17,436 nt of DNA from JACOVP01 sp035289145 (GTDB lineage Archaea; Nanobdellota; Nanobdellia; SCGC-AAA011-G17; UBA489): NCBI GenBank assembly GCA_035289145.1, contig DATDXZ010000001.1, positions 1 to 17,436 on the forward strand, in the 5' to 3' direction. The stretch's first letter is position 1. Every line of letters starts with the position of its first letter. Shown here piece by piece: positions 7,395-13,122 of the stretch. The position numbers and the translations under genes were made by a program. The notes beneath the pieces were generated by a model. It had not been told where the DNA came from. It did not search any database and saw only the letters and a list, made by a program, of their open reading frames with translations.

Positions 7395-7624
7395 GTAGTC
7401 TCCTCATTTTTTTGTTGAGAGGTAAGAGGTTGGGAGACTGGACGAAGATGTGTAACACCGAAAGCGGAACGCGAAGCCAAGTCAGAAAGTTGTTGCTCAT
7501 ATGTTCTTGGAGGCGCCTGAGCATGCTGATGAATTGTTTGATAAAAATAAATGCTGACGACTAAAACAAGAATAATCTCAAAAACTAATAAAATCTGGCG
7601 TACTTCTGCCTGTCCTCTTTTCAT
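7391..7624 (-). CDS. Small prepilin-like protein (77 aa), first gene of its operon
   Basis: MKRG|QAEVRQILLVFEIILVLV has the class III signature: basic KR, Gly at -1, Gln at +1, Glu at +3. The mature protein is only ~73 residues, one helix and a polar tail (QQLSDLASRSAFG), like a major or minor pilin that is mostly helix. TATA at 7648-7657 predicts a leaderless message beginning here. It heads the unit 77-143-175-298-RPA. Confidence 0.82.
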   Translation of the reverse strand: MKRGQAEVRQILLVFEIILVLVVSIYFYQTIHQHAQAPPRTYEQQLSDLASRSAFGVTHLRPVSQPLTSQQKNEETT

Positions 7625-7647
7625 AAGGAAAACAAAAGAAAGCTTTA

Positions 7648-7657
7648 CTTTTATAGC
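7648..7657 (-). promoter_or_regulatory. TATA box of the 77-aa to RPA unit, leaderless
   Basis: The minus strand reads GCTATAAAAG, ~28 nt before ATG 7624 and immediately after the stop of the 453-aa gene. Confidence 0.6.
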
Positions 7658-9019
7658 TTATGGTGGTGAAAAAAGATTCTGAGGAAGGGGGGAAGTTTGA
7701 GAAGTTGCCTGTTGTTGAAGATAATCTTGTACTCCTAGGAAGAGAGTCTGGGCAAGAAGAGGAATGCGGTGGTCATAAAGAGAATGAGAATTCTGAGCAT
7801 CTACAAAAGTAATCGAAAGCGCTGGAATCTCGCTGCGTTGTTCATAAAATTGAGGAGAAATCTTCTTAACTCCTCTTTCTTGACAATAAACCCAGAGAGC
7901 AGAGATATCTTTGCATTTAGCGCCAGAGGTGAAGCGCGGATCTCCTAGAGCATAAAGAGAGTCTTGTTCAGGAAGTTGAAGAATCTCAAATGAAAATAAG
8001 AAAGAAGAATACTCTGGATCAACATCACTAAGAATAACTCCATCTTTGTAGCTATGGCCATTAAGCTGTCGTAATCTCTTTTCAAGCACTTCTGCGAGGA
8101 GCTTAGATTTTGGAGAGCCTCCATAATAAGTAAGTATAATCTGGTCTTTACCTATGGAATAAGAAGCAAGAGAAAGCATAGGAGAAAGAAGAATAAAATT
8201 ATTTTTATAGGCATGTTGAACATGTGAAGCGACCTGGGAGAAAATTATTTCAGTATCATCTTCCATGCGAGAATAGTCTTCATCACTTCCATAAACGCCA
8301 TCATAACCTCCAGACTGCTTAGTATAAGGTCTAAAGCGGCTGACAAAAAGGTTTCCATTCGGAGAGAAATATTGTTGAAGGGAGTTCATAAACTCTTGGC
8401 CTAATAAAGCGTGTTGTTGATAATCACTTGTCGTAATGAGATTGGAAGGATATCTCTGTTGAAGATAGAATGTAGTTTGTGTGGGTGAATCAGCAGAACA
8501 GGAATGAAGGCGTGAAAAAACTGCGGGAGCTAACTCTGAGCCAAATGTAGTAGTGAACCCTTCTAACCTGCAGAGTGAGCCGTCTGCAAGTTTGTATAAT
8601 ATAAATCGTTCGCCAGATTTCAGAAAAGTATGGCTCTTTTGTTGCTGTGAAGACCATTGCTTATTCGCTGAGGAGTAGGTATAGGCGCAGAACAGCTTGT
8701 CAGAAAGTTTTTTTCTTTGAAGGGTCTTGGCGTATGCGTCGGTGAGCTCTAGGTAGATGCCGTCGCTATAAGAAGATAAAGCGAGGGATTCATCAGGCGC
8801 TGAAGATTCAATAGTGACTGGAGGATCGCAGTAACAGCCGTTATTTTTTAAAGCATTGCATTGAGTGGCATAGCTCGAGACTCTGTCAAAATTAATTCGG
8901 CTGCGGACATCTGCTTGCTGCTTGACAATCATGTAGGAGCTAAAGCTTAAAGAAAACAAAAGCAGGAAAGCTATGATAAGCCCGGTCAAGAAGCTTAAAG
9001 ACTCAGTTCCTTTGTGCAT
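7658..9019 (-). CDS. Large prepilin-like extracellular protein (453 aa)
   Basis: The largest of the cluster. MHKG|TESLSFLTGLIIAFLLLF is a short prepilin-like leader (Glu at +2) plus membrane helix (~8-30). About 420 extracellular residues follow. Cys54-x7-Cys62-x-Cys64 then DPP forms a small motif (CNALKNNGCYCDPP) that recurs in the 248-aa protein. Further Cys (CAYTYS, CRLEG, HSCSAD, KCKDISALWVYCQ) suggest disulfides. The 'SPNGNLFVSRFRP' and 'RVYPS'-like beta stretches give no recognisable fold. Starts 1 nt after the stop of the 61-aa gene. Family not recognised; candidate tip or adhesive subunit by size and position. Confidence 0.78.
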   Translation of the reverse strand: MHKGTESLSFLTGLIIAFLLLFSLSFSSYMIVKQQADVRSRINFDRVSSYATQCNALKNNGCYCDPPVTIESSAPDESLALSSYSDGIYLELTDAYAKTLQRKKLSDKLFCAYTYSSANKQWSSQQQKSHTFLKSGERFILYKLADGSLCRLEGFTTTFGSELAPAVFSRLHSCSADSPTQTTFYLQQRYPSNLITTSDYQQHALLGQEFMNSLQQYFSPNGNLFVSRFRPYTKQSGGYDGVYGSDEDYSRMEDDTEIIFSQVASHVQHAYKNNFILLSPMLSLASYSIGKDQIILTYYGGSPKSKLLAEVLEKRLRQLNGHSYKDGVILSDVDPEYSSFLFSFEILQLPEQDSLYALGDPRFTSGAKCKDISALWVYCQERGVKKISPQFYEQRSEIPALSITFVDAQNSHSLYDHRIPLLAQTLFLGVQDYLQQQATSQTSPLPQNLFSPP

Positions 9020-9020
9020 G

Positions 9021-9206
9021 TTAAGTTCCCAAGATATCTTTGATAGGCGGTCGGGATTGATTCACTTCTTTGGTAATCGAGAATACCGTGTCGATGAAGT
9101 GAGTTATTTGCTGGCGGAACATCATGATCAAGACAAAAAGCGCTATGAGCGCCAGAATTAAGAGGATAACATACTGCATTTCGATCTCGCCTTTTTTTGA
9201 AAGCAT
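9021..9206 (-). CDS. Small prepilin-like protein (61 aa)
   Basis: I start at ATG 9206 because the TATA at 9228-9237 predicts transcription starting at that ATG; the TTG at 9215 lies upstream of it. MLSKKG|EIEMQYVILLILALIAL is a class III signal with Glu at +1/+3 and a long helix. The tail (FIDTVFSITKEVNQSRPPIKD) is amphipathic. Almost all helix, so it may be a core pilin. One base separates its stop from the 453-aa gene. Confidence 0.82.
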   Translation of the reverse strand: MLSKKGEIEMQYVILLILALIALFVLIMMFRQQITHFIDTVFSITKEVNQSRPPIKDILGT

Positions 9207-9227
9207 GATAAACAAAAGAAGAGGGGT

Positions 9228-9237
9228 TATTTAAAGG
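9228..9237 (-). promoter_or_regulatory. TATA box of the 61-aa/453-aa unit, leaderless
   Basis: The minus strand reads CCTTTAAATAA, ~26 nt before ATG 9206, directly after the stop of the 248-aa gene. Confidence 0.55.
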
Positions 9238-9984
9238 TTAGGGCGGAGTTGTGGTGGATGGTGAAACAGCGCATTGGGGAAGTTTAAGAAAAAGAGAAGT
9301 TTGTGAAATATAAGTATTGAGAGTAGGATTATAAGCATAGGGAGAAATAAATTCTGGTTGTTGCTGGTCAGTTTTATGAAGAAGAAGAACATCATAATTT
9401 AGATTATAGCTAAAAAGGTTTTTAATATGTTGAAGAGATGAAGGGATAGTCTCCGAAGGAGTTATTATCTGGAGAATTCCATCAGGATCTAAGGAAATAT
9501 CAAGTCTTGGAGAAGAATAAGAAGTTAGTTCATTAGTTCTAAAGAAATATCCCTTTGCAGAATTCTGTTCAGGAAGGAGAACATCATGTTGCAGTAAAAT
9601 CTTTTTTTCATCTTTAGTCACATAAGTGTAAGAGTAATAACCATTTTTCGCGTCATGAGCCATGAAAATGTGGTAATTTTGAGGATAATTTTTTACGAGA
9701 GGCAGTTCACACCAGCAGGAACTAGTGGGAGAGCGCATGCAGACAGTAAATGCTTGAGTAAACGCTGAATAAATTTTCAAGAAAGCTGTGTCTTCTGATG
9801 TTTGAAGAGCTGCGCCGTTTTTAAGAGAGGCTAATTGAGCTGTAATTTCTTTTTCTATGTTCTGAAAATCTTGAAAAGATCGAGGAATATATCCCATAAT
9901 AATAAAGACGATAGAAAAAATAACTACTAGACCTATAAGAATAAGTACTAGAGCGTTGACAGCCAGTCCTTTGTTTGAAGTCAT
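9238..9984 (-). CDS. Prepilin-like protein (248 aa)
   Basis: MTSNKG|LAVNALVLILIGLVVIF is a prepilin-like leader without the usual Glu. The helix is followed by an extracellular domain of ~215 residues. Cys82-x7-Cys90-x-Cys92 then ELP (CMRSPTSSCWCELP) matches the motif in the 453-aa protein in spacing and in following acidic-x-Pro, so the two are probably paralogous. Rest is beta-rich with Tyr/Ser. ATG overlaps the TGA of the 53-aa gene. Family not recognised. Confidence 0.8.
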   Translation of the reverse strand: MTSNKGLAVNALVLILIGLVVIFSIVFIIMGYIPRSFQDFQNIEKEITAQLASLKNGAALQTSEDTAFLKIYSAFTQAFTVCMRSPTSSCWCELPLVKNYPQNYHIFMAHDAKNGYYSYTYVTKDEKKILLQHDVLLPEQNSAKGYFFRTNELTSYSSPRLDISLDPDGILQIITPSETIPSSLQHIKNLFSYNLNYDVLLLHKTDQQQPEFISPYAYNPTLNTYISQTSLFLKLPQCAVSPSTTTPP

Positions 9985-10142
9985 TGCCCGGTAAAAACTC
10001 CCAAAATATTGTCCAATAAAGTTCCAGAACTTCCTTGAAGTATACCCATATAAATAACTAGAGCAATAAAAAGAACAAGAAGAATAACTATTATAACAAC
10101 AGCATCTATGCTCAATTCGCCTTGAGAATTAAGAGATGACAT
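9981..10142 (-). CDS. Tiny prepilin-like protein (53 aa)
   Basis: An easily missed short gene. MSSLNSQG|ELSIDAVVIIVILLVL has Gly at -1, Glu at +1, then an 18-residue helix and a short tail ending TGQ. Coding is supported by its 14-nt overlap with the upstream gene's end, the ATGA overlap with the downstream start, and the prepilin-type leader shared with its neighbours. Probably an all-helix pilin-like subunit of the same unit. Confidence 0.78.
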   Translation of the reverse strand: MSSLNSQGELSIDAVVIIVILLVLFIALVIYMGILQGSSGTLLDNILGVFTGQ

Positions 10143-11016
10143 TCGCGTTAACTCCGCAAGCGTGTTGTCGTAAATAAGCGTAATCTGTGAAAAGAATCGT
10201 GCCTTCTGCTTGTTCGCTGGGTGTAAACATATTAAAGAGAGCTAAGCCAGTACTCGCTTCTAAGCTAAACTTGCAGACTGTGCCTCCTACAGTGATAGCG
10301 ACAACTGGACCGACATAAGGGATAGCCCAAGTTGCTAGACCTAAAGCACATACTCCTGCGCCTGTTCCTAGAGTTCCAATTGTGCTCCAGAAACTGCCCT
10401 TGTTCGCGCTTACATAGGTAATCGCATAGTCTTTGCCTAAGAAGATTTTTTGCCCCTGAGAAATTTCGGTTTTAATAGTTCCCATCCCCCCATTAAGCAT
10501 GACCGTCGGCCAGTGATTTTCGGAATTAAGCTCAAAGAAATAACTTTTTCCTGTGGGCGCGCGGAGGCGAACAGATGCGCTTGCGAGATCTTCTTCAGTA
10601 ATATGGGGAGTTGTGGCGTCTGTTTGTAATGAGTAGCAGATATAGCAGCTGTTCTCAGAAAGAAATCCTGTGCGTTTTGGACCATTAACCATGATCTTGC
10701 ATTTGTACATATAATTTAAAATTTGCCGGAGAGCTGCATCGTCGACAGATTCTCCTTTTTTCGCTCCTTGCTTGATCTTTTTCTCGCTGAAGGAGACTAT
10801 TTGTGTGTGGCAAAGTGTTGCAGCGCTTCCGAATCCTGGAAGTTGAGAAATCGAGATGCCTGACTTGCAGACTTGTTCTTGGACGCCGAGATGAAAAGAT
10901 TGTGAAGTGATTGGCTTCAGTTGAATAAGAACAAAAATAAGAAAAAACAATAAAAGAGCTACAGTAATAATCGTTCCAAGGCTGTATTCTATCCCCTTCT
11001 TATAATTTGCAGTCAT
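10129..11016 (-). CDS. Prepilin-like protein with C-terminal hydrophobic Gly-rich region (295 aa)
   Basis: The long open frame extends to 11202, but ATG 11016 is the likely start: it has TGGAGA upstream, overlaps the 28-aa stop by ATGA, and begins MTANYKKG|IEYSLG, a class III leader (Glu at +2) before a 20-residue helix. An extracellular domain with cysteines (50, 69, 106, 124, 127) follows. A second hydrophobic Gly/Ala-rich region (~211-262, including GTGAGVCALGLATWAIPYVG) could be one or two membrane segments, unusual for a pilin. Family unknown. Confidence 0.75.
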   Translation of the reverse strand: MTANYKKGIEYSLGTIITVALLLFFLIFVLIQLKPITSQSFHLGVQEQVCKSGISISQLPGFGSAATLCHTQIVSFSEKKIKQGAKKGESVDDAALRQILNYMYKCKIMVNGPKRTGFLSENSCYICYSLQTDATTPHITEEDLASASVRLRAPTGKSYFFELNSENHWPTVMLNGGMGTIKTEISQGQKIFLGKDYAITYVSANKGSFWSTIGTLGTGAGVCALGLATWAIPYVGPVVAITVGGTVCKFSLEASTGLALFNMFTPSEQAEGTILFTDYAYLRQHACGVNANVIS

Positions 11017-11099
11017 TGCAGTCTCCAGAAAAAAAGTAAGAGAATAGCGCCAAGTAAAGCGCTTAAGATAATATACACCAAGCTTTTCAAAGGCAACAT
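11013..11099 (-). CDS. Membrane micropeptide (28 aa) leading the operon
   Basis: MLPLKSLVYIILSALLGAIL then LLFFWRLQ: one membrane helix. The ATG lies 22 nt after a clear TATA box, so it is the first start codon on a leaderless transcript, and its TGA overlaps the 295-aa ATG. No prepilin Gly is seen. It may be a real subunit or a leader peptide that couples translation of the next gene; the promoter and overlap are the only support. Confidence 0.6.
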   Translation of the reverse strand: MLPLKSLVYIILSALLGAILLLFFWRLQ

Positions 11100-11120
11100 G
11101 AGAAAAACAGAGAAAATGAA

Positions 11121-11131
11121 CTATATAAAGT
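11121..11131 (-). promoter_or_regulatory. TATA box of the 28-aa to 248-aa unit
   Basis: The minus strand reads ACTTTATATAG, 22 nt before ATG 11099; it starts right after the stop of the 155-aa gene. Confidence 0.65.
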
Positions 11132-11599
11132 TTAAGGAATTGTTGGTTTGGGAATTGTTGGTTTGTAACCAGAGACGCAGAATTTATCAGGTCCATCTCC
11201 ATTGTCTAAAACACAAGGAGCATCTAAGGATTCTGAAGTAGGTTCTATTGATTTTTTATTGTGACAATAATATTTGATATATTGCTTAGGATCTGAAGAA
11301 GAAACAAATTCTGCTTCTCCATTATTATCTGTGTCTATGGAAAAAGTTTGTTTACAATAAGCTGAATCAGGAAGAGCGCTAGTAGGTAATAATTTCAAAG
11401 AATCACAGCGTTGATTGCAAGTTTGAACGGCAAAAACTCGATCTTGTCCAGCAGTGCTGCCATAAAAGATACCTCTAATCGTCTTAGAGATGCCGCTGGT
11501 GCCTCCCAAGAAAAAAGCGCCGACAACTAAAAGGACTAAAACGACTAAAATAGCAAGAATGACTGTGTTAAGTGGTAAACCTTGAGCTTTACGAGACAT
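11132..11599 (-). CDS. Prepilin-like protein with acidic Ca-loop-like segment (155 aa)
   Basis: MSRKAQG|LPLNTVILAILVVLVLLVV is a prepilin-type leader and long helix. The extracellular part has seven cysteines (including CNQRC) and DTDNNGEAEF, an acidic loop resembling calcium-binding repeats. It ends in a perfectly duplicated pentapeptide KPTIPKPTIP. The start has GAGGT upstream, and TATA at 11641-11650 gives a short leader. It is probably monocistronic, because a new TATA box follows its stop. Candidate filament subunit or cell-surface protein. Confidence 0.8.
   Translation of the reverse strand: MSRKAQGLPLNTVILAILVVLVLLVVGAFFLGGTSGISKTIRGIFYGSTAGQDRVFAVQTCNQRCDSLKLLPTSALPDSAYCKQTFSIDTDNNGEAEFVSSSDPKQYIKYYCHNKKSIEPTSESLDAPCVLDNGDGPDKFCVSGYKPTIPKPTIP
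11136..11165. repeat. 15-bp perfect tandem duplication in 155-aa gene
   Basis: GGAATTGTTGGTTTG occurs twice back to back. It adds one KPTIP unit to the protein's C-terminus, a likely slippage site for length change. Confidence 0.9.
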
Positions 11600-11640
11600 G
11601 TAATCAAACCTCTTTGTAAATTCTTCTTAAGTCTGTTCCT

Positions 11641-11650
11641 ATATAAATAT
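11641..11650 (-). promoter_or_regulatory. TATA box of the 155-aa gene
   Basis: ATATTTATAT on the minus strand, predicting a start near 11617 and an ~18-nt leader with a GAGGT ribosome site. Confidence 0.55.
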
Positions 11651-11654
11651 TGTG

Positions 11655-11712
11655 GTTAACTTGGCTTTGCCCGATAACTACCACTTGCCCGAATAGTGGG
11701 TAGTCTGCCCGA
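11655..11712. repeat. TGCCCGA repeat element behind the 105-aa gene, with hairpin
   Basis: TGCCCGA occurs three times (11668-11674, 11686-11692, 11706-11712). Between them ACTACCAC (11677-11684) pairs with GTGGGTAGT (11696-11704), one bulge. The outer end GTTAACTTGGCTTTGCCCGA matches, inverted, the sequence at 17279-17297. The element lies 3' of the 105-aa gene, in the same gene-relative position as the other copy. Confidence 0.7.
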
Positions 11713-11717
11713 AAAGT

Positions 11718-12035
11718 CTATATCCAACCCATGCTCTTTGCTAAAGACACAAGAGAGATAATTACTGCCACAACAGAAGCAATTAACGTTACGTCTTTTC
11801 GTCTCATGTCTTCAAGCATTCTCAATTGTTCTAATCCAGACGGTGTGACTATCTGATGAGAAGTGTTAATAGTGGTTACATATCCTAGTTTATGAAGAGT
11901 CTCCCATGGCTCTCCTTCCAAATGTTTATCAAATTTCTTTGGGTCTTCCTTCTTAAGAATATCAAAAGCATCATCCAAAGACCATCGTGATAAAAACTTT
12001 AATGTCTTATAAAATTGTCTATCTATTTTATTCAT
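11718..12035 (-). CDS. Winged-helix-like protein with C-terminal membrane helix (105 aa)
   Basis: The soluble part (1-80) has helices SRWSLDDAFDILKKEDPKKF and a turn with WETLHKLGYVTTIN...HQIVTPSGLEQLRML, which reads as a winged-helix: recognition helix, wing, then the 'TPSGLEQL' helix. The last 25 residues (VTLIASVVAVIISLVSLAKS) form one membrane helix. Membrane-anchored helix proteins of this layout occur in toxin or immunity contexts, but I claim no function. The ATG overlaps the nuclease stop (ATGA). An element with three TGCCCGA copies follows. Confidence 0.75.
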   Translation of the reverse strand: MNKIDRQFYKTLKFLSRWSLDDAFDILKKEDPKKFDKHLEGEPWETLHKLGYVTTINTSHQIVTPSGLEQLRMLEDMRRKDVTLIASVVAVIISLVSLAKSMGWI

Positions 12036-12679
12036 CGTCCCTTACACCATTCACAACAAGATTGAGGACAATCTTCCTTAAGGAGCTTTAAAGCTTCATT
12101 CCATATCTTCTCAGCATTGGCAACGTGCACGTGCATCTTCTTTAACTCTGTATGAAACACAACCTCGCCAGTCTCTAGAACTTCCTTGGGATAATAAAAT
12201 AGCAAGAACCCGTAGTCTTCAACCTGATAACCATTCTTTTGGAACAGCCAGCTATAGATGTCTAGTTGATCTTGGTAAAACTCATGCGTGTCTTCTTTTA
12301 GGGCGTAGCCTCGTGTCTTGTAATCCATGACAATTAATTTATTTCCCGTCTTGAGAACATCATCAACTGCGCCTGATAAGATATTTCCTTCTTCGTCTTG
12401 AAATCGTACTCCTTTGAAATTGTTTCTCCAAACTTTCAACAGCTCCATGTCATCAAACAAACGCATATCTTTACAGTGTCCATTATTGCAAATCTCGGGA
12501 GGCAGTTGTTTTCTTTCCCTGAACTTATCAAAGTGCTTTTTGAGAATGCCGTCCATGCCATTAGGCAAGGTCATGCGTATGCCTTCTGGTCGTTTCCATA
12601 CTTTATGTTGTATAAGCCAGAAACAACGAGGGCACTCCTTCATGATGGACAATGAAGATTTAGAAAGTTTGAAGGGCAT
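12032..12679 (-). CDS. Cas4/RecB-like PD-(D/E)XK nuclease with Fe-S-type cysteines (215 aa)
   Basis: PD-(D/E)XK nuclease: GAVDD (Asp106/107), VMDYKT (Asp119, Lys121) and QDQLDIY (Gln138, Tyr142) form the core. SLSIMKECPRC (Cys16, Cys19) begins the fold, and CPQSCCEWC (204-212) closes it, together the four-cysteine 4Fe-4S layout of Cas4 and AddB-like nucleases. I start at ATG 12679 rather than an in-frame start at 12784, because it follows the 62-aa stop by 1 nt and begins at the conserved SLSIMKECP. No cas1/cas2 or CRISPR is in the window, so it is a stand-alone Cas4-like enzyme. It probably acts on DNA ends as a 5'-3' exonuclease; target unknown. Confidence 0.85.
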   Translation of the reverse strand: MPFKLSKSSLSIMKECPRCFWLIQHKVWKRPEGIRMTLPNGMDGILKKHFDKFRERKQLPPEICNNGHCKDMRLFDDMELLKVWRNNFKGVRFQDEEGNILSGAVDDVLKTGNKLIVMDYKTRGYALKEDTHEFYQDQLDIYSWLFQKNGYQVEDYGFLLFYYPKEVLETGEVVFHTELKKMHVHVANAEKIWNEALKLLKEDCPQSCCEWCKGR

Positions 12680-12680
12680 G

Positions 12681-12869
12681 TTAAGATTTTTCTTCCTGTT
12701 GTTCCTTCTTCTCTTTTGACTTCTTCCATAGCTCAAGAATAGACTGTGTATTCTCAGCAGAAGGGGCTTTTTGCTCTTCGTCAAGCTTGATTTCCTTTGT
12801 TTCCTTATGGAAGTTTCTAAATCGGATTTTCTGGTTGTATTTCCGCTTTCCGCCGCCCATTTCGATCAT
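12681..12869 (-). CDS. Highly charged small protein (62 aa)
   Basis: Lys/Glu-rich: GGGKRKYNQKIRFRNFHKET, then EQKAPSAENT and a coiled-coil-like SILELWKKSKEKKEQQEEKS. First gene of a three-gene unit; its TAA is 1 nt before the nuclease ATG. A weak TATA (CTTAAAAC, ~12888-12896) precedes it. Could be a nuclease partner or antitoxin-like; unrecognised. Start at 12869 or 12860. Confidence 0.55.
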   Translation of the reverse strand: MIEMGGGKRKYNQKIRFRNFHKETKEIKLDEEQKAPSAENTQSILELWKKSKEKKEQQEEKS

Positions 12870-12963
12870 TTTTACGGTAGCTTCGGAAGTTTTAAGGTTT
12901 TGGGTGGAAGATTTACGGAATTTTGAGGGAAAGAAAGATTAAGAACCTTACACACTTTTAGCA

Positions 12964-13122
12964 ATGCAATGCTGTTTTTGTAAAAAGAAAGCTGGAAAGC
13001 AAATAGGTATAATAGAAAGAAACGGTACAAAGATTCATATTTTCGCTTGTGAAGAATGTTATAAGGAAGTAAGTGCATCACTTTCAGAGACCTTTATTTC
13101 ACATTATCAGACAAGGCTTTAA
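12964..13122 (+). CDS. Zinc-knuckle small protein (52 aa)
   Basis: MQCCFCKKKAGKQIGIIERN is followed by a beta strand and ACEECYKEV: two CxxC knuckles (Cys3/Cys6 and Cys29/Cys32), a compact zinc ribbon. It lies on the plus strand between two minus-strand operons, and its last 29 nt overlap the end of the restriction gene. No ribosome site or clear TATA was seen. Residue pattern supports a real protein; unknown role. Confidence 0.55.
   Translation: MQCCFCKKKAGKQIGIIERNGTKIHIFACEECYKEVSASLSETFISHYQTRL

Noticed and set aside
10129..11202. 357-aa version of the 295-aa gene from the upstream in-frame ATG
   Set aside because: It would run through the promoter and the 28-aa gene; ATG 11016 has a ribosome site and a class III leader.
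12032..12679. CRISPR-Cas system suggested by the Cas4-like nuclease
   Set aside because: No repeat-spacer array and no cas1, cas2 or effector genes in the window.
4529..12869. Virus or plasmid origin from the one-strand gene order
   Set aside because: No capsid, terminase, replicase or integrase gene seen; operon structure explains the strand bias.
12872..13081. Minus-strand frame of 69 aa between the nuclease operon and the RM gene
   Set aside because: Leu/Phe-rich with no promoter or ribosome site; the opposite strand carries the better zinc-knuckle gene.
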